From contig JBBBWG010033352.1 of assembly GCA_037176905.1 (NCBI GenBank), forward strand, positions 1-39,913: a stretch of DNA of 39,913 bases. The letters are read 5' to 3'. The number at the start of each line of letters is the position of its first letter. The stretch's first letter is position 1. Shown here piece after piece: positions 12,601 to 25,498 of this stretch. The notes under the pieces were generated by a model. The model did no database searches. It worked only from the letters and a program-made list of their open reading frames with translations, and had not been told where the DNA came from. The position numbers and the translations under genes were made by a program. The stretch is from Azolla pinnata. Its lineage: Eukaryota > Streptophyta > Polypodiopsida > Salviniales > Salviniaceae.

Positions 12601-15600
12601 CATGGCAATACCATACATTTTCTTGAGAATTTTCGTTTCATGGAGCACAATTCTTTGCATGTGGAATATGCAACAATGTGATCTTATTGTTTAAAATTGT
12701 CAAAAATTTGGGACCCTCTTGATGTGCACTAGTTTCTTGATTATTGCTTTTCAGGCTTATCATGTGGCACGAATAACTGGGTTAGACATTTGCCTTCGCA
12801 AACCAATACTAGTCACATGTGGTGCAGACAAAACTGTACGGGTTTGGAACTACCATGAGAAGACTTGTGAGATTGTGAAGTTTTTCCATGAAGATGCATT
12901 CTCTGTAGCTTTGCATCCTAGTGGTAAGTTAATACATACTCTGCCATCCTTAAAAAATGACTTGTAAGTAAATTCATGACATTTAACCTTAGGGCTTCTA
13001 CTTTTAAAGTGAAAAACTGAAATTTGGAGGCAATCAGATGTATTTACAAGCAAATAAAATGTAAGCTCATGCTGGTATTTCCAAATCCCAATCCAATGTT
13101 TCATATTCAGTCGAGCCATCCTTACATCCTCCTCACGTTTCTCTATTCACTACAGTTGGGATATTTCCTTAGAGAGATACAATATAAAATCTAAAATTGT
13201 TCACTTCAATGTCTCATGTTTCAGTGTAATATCAAGGTTTATTGGTTTTTCGCCAGTACAAACATGACCTGTGAAACTTCCGATTTTCATTGTTTCAAAC
13301 CTATCTATGAAGCGCCCATGGTACCATAACAGCTCAAACTTTCTTTACTGCTAGTACCATAACTAATCCGAAATACAGGTGAAATCTTTACAAGGCTCTT
13401 GTTTCAAACAGGTCAAGGAAAATCTGAGCCAAACTGGTTAACCCTAAAACAATGACAAGGCTCAGATTTCGGCTGTGTCAAATTGGACCTGAAAATAAAT
13501 CAACATAATGCTAAATTGGTAGCCTTCAAGTGGCTAAGCCTAAATCTGTTACACAAATTGGTTTATGTCTAAATTAGTTGAACCAAATTAAGAAGCAAAC
13601 CATTGTCCATGAACATTCGCATATGTAGTACCTTAGACTAAAAGCAAAGATTCATCATACATGTCCATAGTGTGAAGAAAGATATCAATGGAGGCACTAT
13701 CAAGGCGGTGATGAACTTTTGAAGGCCAAAAGCAATGATGGGTTGAAAGATTGATGGATAAAATACCTATTGGGTGTAACCAGCTCAAGCCAGCTATAAG
13801 CAGCCCCTAAAACCCTTGAGCCAAACTGAACAAAGCCAGGACTGATCAAGGGACTTCCAGCTTAAACCAAGCTGTTAATTAAGCCAACTGAGAATGGTTA
13901 AAATGAGCAATTCACACTCCGACTGAGCCACCAAAGATTCCTATTCACAAGCGTATATAGCATGCGAAACTCATTGACAATGATGTGATCCACATTCCAA
14001 ATCTTAACAACAGTGGTGCAGTTACGTTTTTGAGGCTTCCACAATGTAGAGATGAATGTGACTAATTCCAAGTGTGGCTCTTTATAGGAATAGCAAGAAT
14101 ACATTTTTCATATTGTAAAATGTTCATCTTAGGTGCATTTTTTTCTCACAGATAGTTTCAGGCTTCACACATCTTTAATTGACAGTAGGCTGCAGATCAG
14201 TATTCTTAAAGTTCCATAGCGATTAGTCCTAATACTCTTGTTTCAGAGTGAAAATTGAGTTATCTTGTAAGGTTGCTTGAGCAGTTTTATGCAGACAGGT
14301 AGTGTTGCAGAAAACCGTGTTGTCCAACGATGACTTATGATTTTCAGAAACATCTGGACTCTGGAATTATACTATATTCTAGAGTATCTGCATATTAGGA
14401 AGGAATAGAGAGGTGCTGTTACATGTTCCTGTATAATTGAAGAGGCATCATTGATTGATACAAGGAAGAGAAGTCAATTCTAGACAGAAGGAAATTGACA
14501 TTTCCTGTTCTTGTCGTTTGTTTTCTTTGTTCTGTATGCAGGGCTGCATATACTGGTAGGATTCTCTGACAAGTTAAGGTTTATGAATTTGTTAATTGAT
14601 GATATTCGACTTGCCAAGGAGTTTGGGATAAAGAGCTGCCAAGAGTGTACATTCAGCAATGGCGGTCAATTCTTTGCAGCTGTACATAACAATGTGGTTC
14701 AGATATTCTCCACATACACTTATGAAAACATTGGCAATTTGAGAGGCCACAGTGGTAAGGTAAGTTTGTAGTCAATTGCCCTCCATGTAGCTATTTTTTA
14801 CATGCTACATATATATTCACAATGATTTCTGATGTTTATAACATGTCATATGAAGTTCTCAGGTTCACAAGATATGGTGGTCCTCAGATGACACATTTAT
14901 CTTAACAGCTGGTTTAGATGGAGCCATTTATGAGTGGAGAGTGAAAGATTACAAACGTAACCGTGAGAATGTGCTGAAAGGCTGTGCTTACACCTCTGTT
15001 ACTGGTGCTTACAATACTAATTCGTTCATTGCTGTTGGCTCTGATAGGAAACTGAAGGAAATGGATGAGAGTCAAATAATAAAGGTAAGTTAATATTGAT
15101 ACATCTTCATGGTACATTATTCCTGTTGCTTCATTTACTTTGAATTTCACTTTCTATTCAAACATGTTTGAATAAGCAAATCCATTACCTTTTCCAGAGC
15201 TTCAGTAGTGCTTCATTACTCACTCAAATTACTCTCCCTGATGGAAGTCGATTGCTATTTGCTGGAACTGAATTTGGTGGTGTTAGGACCTACCGTTATC
15301 CTTTGACAGGCAAGCTTAAAGTAACCTTTGACAGACCTTATTTCTAATTAAATGTTTGGCTTGTTGGCATCTATCATTGTTTTTTCTGGTTTTTGCCCAC
15401 CAGACGAAGGATCAAGAGTTTGACCATTCTTTCTGAGGGAAATAAATATATTAAAGAAGGAACTAAATACATTTATAATGCCGTTTCTGTAAACATGGTT
15501 GAACATGTGATAATGTAAATAAGAACTTTTCCAAATATTTTTCAAACACTGGGAACATTGCTCTCAGTAGAGAACTGTTATAGGGCCGATTGAATCTCGT

Positions 15601-18600
15601 GTTTCAATCTTCAGTTAATGTTCAAGGATGAGTGCTAATCTCCTGGATGTCGACAGAATCCCATATCTTTGTCCAAGTAATGAACATCATTCCAATGGTT
15701 GTACCCCAGTTGTAAATTCCTAGAAAATAGTGTTTCTATTTATCTGTAATCCTTTTTACTAAGAAAGTTTCTCTTTCTGGGAGCTCCTCCCATGTCAAAT
15801 TTCCAGAAAATTTTCCAAAATGTCAAGGATTCTTGTACACCTGGGGGATTCTAGCGAATGCCCCATTTTTGAAGGCATCAGAACTTTAGATGCTTTTGGG
15901 TGATCATCATAATATAGTATTTTGGATGGATTTTATAAAGTTGGGGCGGAAGTCCTAGCAGTGGCTTCTAGGGCCCATGAAGATCTGCAAAAACAGTATA
16001 TAAGGGCAATTTTTTTATCTGGTTTCCAGAACAACCTCTACTTTCAAAAGCATCAGGATCTAAGGGAGATTTTAAAAACTGATATGAAAGATATGTCATG
16101 TTCTTATTCGTTTGTTGTATTTTCATGCACTCATTAATGTGAAAAAGAACTGAATACATAGAAGGGGAAATTAAATCTGGTAAACCATGGTTCTCTGCCT
16201 TAATTTATGAGTAATGCATGGCTTAGGTACCATGTGTGTATGAGACACCACAGTTCTATACTGCAACACTGGACAAACAGTTGACATATATGATTGTGCA
16301 TTAGTCCTTATTTCAGCTTTTTTTTTCTTTCTCAACGGACTGAATAGTTATTCATCTACTGATTCGTAGTAAAATCTTTAAAATACAGGAGAGTATCAAG
16401 AAGTTCAGGCTAGTAGTGGATATATTACTAGGATGGTTGCATCTTATGATGCAAATCTTCTTTTCGTTGCTGGTGATGATGGTGTGCTTTCAATATTTGA
16501 TGTAAAGGATAGAGAGAAGGCATTAGTGGTTGGTTCTTTAAGAAGGGAGAAAGAGGCAGCCGGATGGGCTGAAGAAGTATTGATTACCAAGACTGATCTG
16601 GAAGAAATGCGAGTTCATATGCAAGAGCTTGAAGAAAAGGTTTTGTGCTGATAGATGATGGGTTATATTAACTGCAATTTAATGTCCAGTGCACAGCATG
16701 TAACTAACGTGATTCTGATTTTGAATATCTTTCAGGTTTCCGAGCTGAAGACAGACAATGAATATCAGATGCGACTGAAAGATATATCTTTAAATGAAAA
16801 AGTTAAGGCTATCAATGATAATTTCCAGCGCCAAATCGAAGAAGCTCAAGCAAGATATGAAAAGCTTTTCCAAGAGAAAAATCAAGAGGTTTGTTTCACT
16901 TATTTTCCTTCTGCTATCATTCAGTTGTTATAGAGATTTATGGATGTAAGTAGATTCTAACAATGTTTAGATCATATCCAAGCTATGTGCTTCAGCATGT
17001 ATGTTGTTGTCAATCATGTCTGATCTTTAAGTGCTTAGAGCATTTCATATTTGATATTGTACTAGTTGCTCAAGCTAAGCGTGATGTATTTGAAGAGCAA
17101 TCTGTAATAATTTTCTTAGATATTGGAGTTGGTGTTTTTATACTCATGCGTTGGTAGTTTACTGAAAATTTCCTGGAAACTTCCAGGAGTTGAATATGGA
17201 GGAAAAACGAATTCATACAGAAGAGAGGCACCTACAACAGTTGAAGGAATTAGAGGAACAGTGGCAACAGAAAATGATGATAGAAGTTCAAAGGTAACTA
17301 CTCAGATACTGCTAGTTACCTAGAGATGACTGCAATATGTGGCCCATTATAGTGATAAAGGTCTTAGTGGATAAGGTTAACTCTTGAGTATTGATGTTAG
17401 GCTACTACTAAAGTAACTACGAAGTTGTGTTTGTACTAAATAAGTTGGTCTAAAAATGTTATAACCCTATATCCGATGTCCACATTGTGTGAATACTCTA
17501 TTTTGAAGTCAAATCTTTGTATATTCCCTGAGTATTCTATATTCTCTCTTCTCCTTGGCTATGACATCCTGGTTCAGGAATGTATGTTCTTCTAGTGTAG
17601 ATATGTAAACCACTTTGCAACTATCATGCAAATCAAAGAGATTAATAACTTGGCACACCCTGAAAAATAATCTGTCAAGAAATCCTCATTTGGAAAACAT
17701 TAGACTGAGTCATCCTCTAGGAAATAATCCAGATATCCTCTTATGAGATCTTGTCACTGTAGAGTATATTGTAATATGATGTCTTGTATGATGTGGTAGA
17801 TGTAGGCATGTGAATGCGGACTTGAGAGCCAGATTCCACATGTCTTCTTGTGAGGAATGTGTTTGATAATTATACACGGAGCTATGATGTGGCTCGATTT
17901 CAAAATGTGCAAGTATACAACATATGTGGGCTCAGAAATATTTGGAGTCCAACTAGTGAATGGAAATTCAATAATCTTGCAACAAGTTTGTCATGTAGCT
18001 GAGAAAATCGGAACAAGTCCAACATGTTCAAGATTTCTACTCACTAGCCTTGGACTTCATAAACTGGTGTTGCATTGTTGGAGCTGTGCCAGGAAAATGG
18101 CTTGAAGTCATCAAGTCTAAAATGGGCTTGATACACAAGAATAAGACATGGACAGTACCAAGTGATAAGAAGTTTTTCATTGTAGGGGATATTCCAATAT
18201 AAATATGAGAATGGATCCCAAATACCCAAGTAGAAATCTTGGTTGGTTGCAATGGGATTCATGCAAAAAAGTGTATTGAGTACAACAAGATCTTCTCACC
18301 CCTAGTCAAGATGATCACTCTCCAGCTTCTTCTCGGAGTTGTAAGACATCCTCATTCTGCAGTTCAAGTACTGAGGACATAGTTACAAGACATCCTTGTA
18401 TCGTTAAAAGAGCTTTTGCTTACAATCAACTGATAGAGAAACAGCTTACTAATCTTTCTTTGAAGAGCAGAGCATCTTTCTTACACATTATGTTACAGTT
18501 TACTTGGTCTTTTCATATGAGAAATACATAATGAAATAAAAGTTACTATTTTGGGGCTATGTTGAATCAATGGACAGGTTTTCTTATTTGCGTTTATTTT

Positions 18601-21600
18601 GGCAAATACCTTAACGAATTGGAAGGTTGATGGTTCTCATCCTGATGAAGAAATTAGCTTCCTGCAGGTATTCATCACTGAGCCACGATAAAGATATGTT
18701 AAATGAGCGTTGGGAGGAGGAAAATGCTGCAATGAGGGCATCGCATCAACAGATTATTCAGGTAAAATATTTATTGCCAAGTTTCTGGGCTAAGCTAGAT
18801 TATTACTAGACTGGATGCCGTTAATCACGATACTAAAAGAGTATCATTACTGCTTTGTTGAACTCTCGTTCCTTTCTTGGATCACTGTTCACATGATTCC
18901 GTGTATATTGTTTTGACTTGGAGATCAATGCTGGGCTTCATCAAAACTGCACCCTATTTATCGAAGTTGTGTTTTCTTGTGGATAGATGCATTATAGTTT
19001 TTTTTAGTTTTGTCGGTGTTTCAGGTTAGTTTGTTTAACACTGTTAGCAATTGTACTTAGAAATTAAGTTCCGTGCCAATTTTTATGGACTTGTATTTCC
19101 TAAAACAATCCGACAAAGATGTTTCACACTACTTATTGGTGAAAGTTTCTAGTGTGTTTATGCTGTTCACCTAGCTTATTTATACATGAACCTTGTCACT
19201 TGTGAAATGAAGCAAATATATTACTGGACGATGATTCTGACATAGAAGGAATATAGGAACTTACTGAAGAGTTTGAGACAAAGCTAGAGGAGGAGCATCA
19301 AGCATATGAAAAGCTACAATGTGAGTTACTTCAGACAAAAAAAGATTTTGAGGAGATCAAGAGACAGACTGAACAAGATACTGATCATGAAATTGAGGAA
19401 ATCAAGCAGAAGTATGAAAATGTTTAAACTGATGTTAATTCTCTGGGTCGAAAACAACATCAAACGAGGATAGGGTGTTTAATAAAGTAAAAAATCAGCG
19501 TATAACATGTAAGCAAGGAACTTTGAATCCGTCAATGATGAAACGAGTATCTGGTAATAATGTCATGACGTAGTAATTAGTAACATGATGGGCACCATGG
19601 GCAACTAAGGCAAATTTAGATTCATAGTAATTTACTGCTTCAAAGTTGCATGGCTTTATTCTAGAAACCATCTTTGTATGGTAGAGGGTGATTTGCTCCA
19701 CTCATTTATGGTATTCCAATAAGTAATGGCCAACAAATTTACTGCAGAATCATTTACATGATTTCAGTCTAAGTAGCTGGTGCTCTTTACTCTCAAATTC
19801 TTGTAGGCTTTCTTGGAAAAAACCAGACACGGTCTATCACCCACATGCTTACTCATGGATGACCTTTTGGTGATCATGGCCTACAAGATTTAGATGGATG
19901 ACATTTCTTGTAGTAGGGTCCACGGAGGTATGAATCTGCCACAAAGTCTGTGTGAGCATGAGCTCTCACAAGTACACTGAAATGATGTAAAAGACTTTTT
20001 TTTGTTTGAGCTTTCTTCATACAGCATACACCTCACTGTACACAATAGAATGATAAATTATTGTAAAATTACCAGCTTTTTTTATCATCTAGTTCTTTTG
20101 TAGATGGCGCTGTATGGTTAGACAATTGAAATTGGATTGCCTACCTACATGCAGGTACGAAGCAAAGCTTTTACAAGAAGCAGATACCATACTCAGACTA
20201 AAAGGAGAAAATGGTCTTCTGAAAAAAAAGTTCAATGAATTCCAAAAGGACATAGAGGAACAAAAAACAGAAATCAAACAACTTTTTGATCAGAAGAAGG
20301 AGCTCTACTCAACATTAGGCTTTTTTGAGCGAGACATTGTGTACATATCTTTCTTTGTTCTTCTAAATTAATGTCTGATGTGAGAGAAGTAAGAAATGAA
20401 ATTTAGTATGTTTAAAGATAATACAAATCTAATATATTGCTGTGGAATTTTATCTTACAAAGATCATTGAAGAAGGATGTTTCTGAAAGAGATGAAACGA
20501 TAGGGGAGAAAGAAAAACGGATTTTCGAACTTAAAAGAAAGACACAGGTAAGGACAAACTGAATCTTAGAGTATTGATTTTTCCATATCAGAGAACGGAT
20601 TCCTTTGTAGACTGAATTCTCAATGATCTTTTTTTCCATATCTGAAATCAAATTCGCTACCATTGAGCAAGGAAACTCGAAAAATCATTTTTTTAGATTA
20701 TGTTGATTTGTGAATTTTATTTTCTAGGGCTAAAAATTTATTAACTTGCACAGGAGCTTGAGAAAGTAAAGTTTGTTCTAGACTTCAAGATAAAAGATCT
20801 GAAACAAACCATAGAGCCAAGAGAACTTGAGCTTCAAAACGCAAAACTTCAAATTGCCAACATGGAAAAGGAGCTGGAGAGGTAAAGATGGGATCCTATT
20901 TGTGGGGGCTCAATTTGAATGTGAACTGCTGACATATGGCCTGGATCTCGTTGAACTTCTAATCCCATGATGATGACTAGTCAACACCAGAATGTATGTG
21001 TAAAAAAAGCTTCTCATGAAAAGGCATACGCACATGGTTAAATGCAGGGCTCACAATGGAAACACGAGAAAGGAATTGATCATAGCAGAAATGAAGCTGA
21101 AGATTGATGGATTGAGGATTGAGGAGGCCAATATGAGAACAAAACTTGCTAGTACGTCGCAACTCATCAAGAGCTTTAACCATGACTTCTACCAACTTAC
21201 ACAGCTTATACAGGTAATTATTGATTTCAAGTCATCAAATGCTCAGTGAGTTTTTTGACTAATCTGTTTCGTTTACTAACATTATTTTGCCAAATATAGG
21301 AACCTCGTGCCTTGAAGGATGCAGTCAAGGATCTGAATATGAAGTATGGAGCCCACAAAGCGAAGATTGTTCCTGTTGATAAGGACTTGAAAAAAGAGAT
21401 GATGAGACAGCGGGAGTACCTGGAGCGGAATGTAAGAACTCAAATATTGACCCAGTTGAATCATTGAGAGATGGAAACGACACTGGCATCCAATGCATTC
21501 ATTCTTCAAACTTTTTTCAGGTTGAGGGTCTCCAACGCAAACTTCTGAAAGATTCCAGTACCAGTCACAAGAGCCATCAAAAGATTCTGCAGGAGAATGT

Positions 21601-22168
21601 GATGTTGATAACTGAACTAAATGAGCTACGAAGAGAGCTGAAAGTTCTGAAGTTGAACACACAAAGGGGGCCACACATGAGATCGGATAACAGTGTCAAC
21701 AAAGACATCGAGTCTTCGAACACACGAATCAATGAACTGCAACTGGAACTAGACAGAAAAAATGAAGAGTTGAAGGAGTTTAAGAGGTTGATGGACAGGA
21801 GTGCTGAAAGAGCCAAGGAAGGTCAGAAACTTGGGCCGGGCGATTATGTGGGGGAGAAGCTGAAGGCAACCAGTAGTGAACCGATCGATATATCCAAGAG
21901 TGTAAGCTTTATGGCACAAGAAAGTCAAGAAAATGCAGCTGAATGCAGTGATCTGGAGACTGCCCATGGAGAGTCTCCACATCATCATCTTAAGGCGGAA
22001 GTGGCAGGAGTAGACTCTGCATCTGAGCATGATCAAGGAAATGTGCTAGTAGAGGCTAGTAATGACTCAGCAACTGAACAAGGGGAACATCTGTTGACAG
22101 AAAATGACATGGAAGAGCGACTTGATAGTGCTTCTGAGAATGACCAAGACATCGTCCCAGCGAGTTAG
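9618..22168 (+). CDS. CFAP57: CFAP57/WDR65 homologue, WD40 plus coiled-coil protein (1341 aa, 19 exons)
   Basis: In ciliated eukaryotes CFAP57 (FAP57 of Chlamydomonas) sits on the axoneme and helps to place inner-arm dyneins. Exons: 9618-9880, 10868-11246, 11405-11635, 12090-12416, 12755-12923, 14542-14759, 14863-15084, 15198-15309, 16389-16639, 16736-16888, 17187-17293, 18668-18761, 19257-19411, 20155-20340, 20463-20547, 20754-20881, 21048-21213, 21300-21431, 21521-22168. Phases match throughout and no stop interrupts the frame. Residues 1-690 form the WD40 part, with family motifs [52 protein letters not shown] and LDGAIYEW. Residues ~700-1210 are coiled coil, with [56 protein letters not shown] and [18 protein letters not shown]. 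The last ~130 residues are acidic and poorly conserved. Length is close to the animal protein (about 1250 aa). Exon 1 is very GC-rich. Intron 8 appears to use a GC donor, and intron 9 a weak GTTTTG donor. Identification is by family resemblance recalled from memory; its role in a plant is unknown. Confidence 0.93.
12924..14541 (+). other. CFAP57 intron 5 (1.6 kb), no element recognised
   Basis: The intron between WD40 exons 5 and 6 splits a glycine codon after one base. It is much longer than its neighbours. It contains repeated short phrases such as GAGCCAAACTG and its variants around 13430-13880, which hints at an old insertion, but no terminal repeats or coding remnant could be fixed. Confidence 0.5.
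15310..15315 (+). promoter_or_regulatory. Non-canonical GC splice donor of CFAP57 intron 8
   Basis: Exon 8 ends ...CCTTTGACAG and the intron begins GCAAGC. Exon 9 begins GAGAGTATCAAG after TACAG at 16388. Only this junction keeps the frame, restoring the family-like sequence [12 protein letters not shown]. The nearest GT downstream (GTAACC at 15321) would put exon 9 out of frame. AG|GCAAG is the typical context of GC-AG introns, which are a small known class in plants. Confidence 0.8.
18109..18345 (+). mobile_element. Decayed Ty1/copia retrotransposon pol fragment in CFAP57 intron 11
   Basis: Short stretches in sense orientation resemble the start of the copia reverse transcriptase region: a KNKTW-type phrase near 18133 and a [11 protein letters not shown]-type phrase near 18280. 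The remnant may extend left towards 17860. It is a broken fossil with several interruptions, without recognisable long terminal repeats or a complete pol, and clearly old. It lies inside the 1.37 kb intron between exons 11 and 12 and does not touch the host coding sequence. Confidence 0.7.
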
Positions 22169-23342
22169 AAGGGTTAGCATAGTAACAATCAATCTTCTGC
22201 CTGTACTGTCTTCTGAAAGCAAGATTACAATCAAGGTTGCTATCCAGACATGGCTTGTCAAGGAAGTCCATGCACGATGGTGAATCTGTCTGTAGACAAT
22301 TTGTATGATAACCCTTTTTGCATGTTGCGAAATGCGTTAATGTCGATCGAATTCACGTGTTCTTGGTTACTGTCTGATTGCCGATTTTGTTTATGGTGCT
22401 TTGCCGAGTGTGTAATATAGCCACCCAAAAGTCGGTTTCTTTTATGTTGTATTTGTGAGACTACCACAGCAATGAAGCTGCTCTCCATCACTTTGATATT
22501 ATGTATTGATTGTGTCCATTAACATATAGCATCTTTCTGAAATTGTGTCTCCAGCTGACAAATGGTGCTCTAAATTGATGAAATCTGTAGTAGTAAGTTG
22601 TAATCAATTATGCTTTGCATGTTTCGCCCACTAGAAGTTGTGAGAATGTATTATATGTGATCAACTTCAATAATTACTCCATTGTGAACCGACAACTTAA
22701 TTGATAGGGGTTTCAACGATTGGAAATCGCTTATTCTTATCCATTACAGAGGATAGGAAGAGCATTCTATCAATGCTGATCAAATCTTTTATACATCGTT
22801 CACGAAAAGGGACAAAGAAATGAACAAAAAGCAGCCAGTGTGAGCAAATGGAGAGAGAAATCTGAGGATTGTTTCAGTTGGGTTTTTCACACAATGCCTT
22901 AGTTTTCATGAAATAACCTTCTGAATTAGAAGAACTATTCTATAAGAAGATTTTTTAACAGATAACATGGAAACATGCACTACTCAGCTCAATAGTGAAG
23001 AAATATGATTTGCTTTTACAATAAGATGTAAACATTTTGCATCAGGATTTCTTTTTTTTTTTACACAGGAGCTTACCCCAGTAAGAAAAGAGAACCTCAG
23101 AGATATTCGCTTTTTCCGAGCAAGAAATATATAAGCTTCTATCTCTCATCCCGTCCATGTATTTGAATTCACATTTACATAGAAAGAAGGATGATCTCCA
23201 TTGGATCGAGGGTAAAAATTTTCTTTTTCCCAGTGACATGAGATATATATATCCCACCAGAAAACAGCGACTACGATTCCAATACAGAAATCTAACCATG
23301 GGAGCAACTAGCCATGGAAGTAGAGAGAAACCACGGGAGGAA
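22169..23342. other. Convergent 3' flanks of CFAP57 and FRL
   Basis: About 1.17 kb lies between the CFAP57 stop (TAG, 22166-22168) and the FRL stop (23343-23345), holding the 3' untranslated regions of both. A run of ten T on the plus strand occurs near 23050. Open frames here are short and are shadows or chance. Confidence 0.6.
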
Positions 23343-25461
23343 CTAGCGAAGGAATTGAGACGGATATGGCGACTGAGAGGTTCCGTAAGGGTAACTGGAA
23401 TAGCCCCCACCAGCAGGCAAATTGGAGTAGGCAGGAGGTGCAGTGGGATAAACCGACGGAGGCATTACATCGGCAGGGTAGATATACGAATTCGGAATCG
23501 AGCTCGGGCTTCGTGTATCAGCTCCATACATAGGGTTATAACCCGGTTGTGGCCTCCGATCATAGGCTGATCCGAATGGTGGCAAGGCTGCTGGAGCAAC
23601 ATATTGTCCCCTATCAGTGGGCATCTGTTGAGGGATCGGCAATGGCCCTTGAGAGCCCATACCAAGCCGAGGTCTCTTCTGTTGCTGTTGTGTCTGGTTC
23701 TTGGTCGAAATCGAGGCTTTCCGCCTATCTGCCTTCGACTTCTCTAATTGAACGAATCGTTTCTGAAGTCCTTCGACCGGGAACTGGTCGCCCAACTTGT
23801 AGTCATCCACGGCCTTCAGTACTGCTCTTACTGCTGATAGCTCTTTCATCATCGATTCGTACTGTTTTTCCAAAAAGACGCCAGATGCAGACACAATTAA
23901 GTACCTATACTCGCCACAAGAGCAACTTGGTTTGACAGTATTATCGGTCTATGCAAAGCATACCTTCGGATTGGTGCTGTTCTTCGGTGTCTCTTGGGCT
24001 ACTCTGCGAGCTTCCTTCATGTAGGACTTCAGCATAGCTCCAGGCTGGATTTTATCCATGATCCCAAAGTGATGAGCGAAACACAATGCCTCGATCTGCT
24101 TCCCATCTTTACTCAGAGTTTCCACAAAACCTGCATGTTCATCATACCGGGGGTACAACCAATCCTAAGACTTACTTCAGCAGGTATATTTACCTGATGG
24201 ATTTACAGATGTTTTACCCATGGATGTTTCAAGAAAATGAATCAACTAGTTAAATCCTCTATGCAGGAACAGGACCACAGACTTAAAAGGAATTCAGCAT
24301 AGAACTGATAGATCACTTTTTAGCTTAAACAAGGGGTAGATAGTAGTGACAATCTACGATGGCAATGGAACCTCGAGCTTTCGAGGGGAGAATTCCAGCA
24401 TACAATTGAATATCACTTTATTAACCATAATGGCCCTACACTTCTGCTCCTTCCCAAGAAATAATCCTTCTAAACACAGAAAAACATCCAAGTTTTCTGA
24501 TTATATGCAGTGCTACAATTTTAGCTTAATAAATAAGCAAGATGAGATATGCAACAAGCATGCTATCTTGTGCTACCAAACACAAAAAAGCTTGACTGGT
24601 ACTAGAGGGCAATAAAAAAAGCATCAGAGTTCCCCAATCAATACAGCTCTGTTACTCTTTCTTATTCTACGCGATGTTCCGATTTCAGCAAGATGGGACA
24701 ATATCTGTGATTTATTTTCCCACTTCCAAACACTTCAAGAATACAAAAAAAAAGAGGAATCATGAATGATGCTAGACAACAACAATCACAAAGCTTCAGA
24801 GTTTCCTAATCACTACATGTTGTTGCTACCGTTCTTGATGCAATGACAATCCAGTCGAAGTAATAAAAAAATGAGGGAGACCTGGCCCAAACATGGCAAT
24901 TTTATCTTCCACTTCCCAACACCAAAAAAAAACCCAAACATAGTATTAGGCAACAAGTACACCGCATTGAAGTTTCCGGATTATTGCATGCTGTGCTATT
25001 ATCACCGATGCACTGAAGTGTTCTCATCTTTGTGATTGAAAATGAGTGAAATGGGGGGCACAAACCTGGCATTTTATGTTCGAGTCCGAGCTCGCGGCAG
25101 AGGGCAGGGGTTTGCTTACGGCGGCAGACAGCATAGACAAGCTTGAGCAGCTCTTCATCGGGGAATTCCGAGGAAATGCCGAAAGTGCTGATCAGCTGGA
25201 GGATCGCTTGAGCATCGAGCGAGATCTCATTCCCGATCGCACCTCCCTCCGGAGGAGAACGGAGGGAAGAGGATGAAGAAGAGGTAGCTTCGATCGCGAG
25301 ATCATGCTTCGATTTCCATAGCTCTGCGACTCTCATGGCAGCTTCTTTGATGTTGGGGGGAACAACAGGAAGCTCCGGATCATACGACGAGAGCACCCCG
25401 GAGAGGCATTCCATGAGCAGGATGCAAGCTCTTCGATTCGCAGATGGTCCATTGTCTTTCA

Positions 25462-25498
<37 letters not shown>

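Noticed and set aside
19257-19429. Apparent stop codon (TAA) after ...QKYENV ending the CFAP57 coiled coil early
   Set aside because: A GTATGA donor at 19412 removes the stop, and joining to 20155 restores [20 protein letters not shown], matching the family.
23157-23570. Plus-strand open frame of 137 codons with Arg-rich product
   Set aside because: It overlaps the last FRL exon in antisense and is explained by it.
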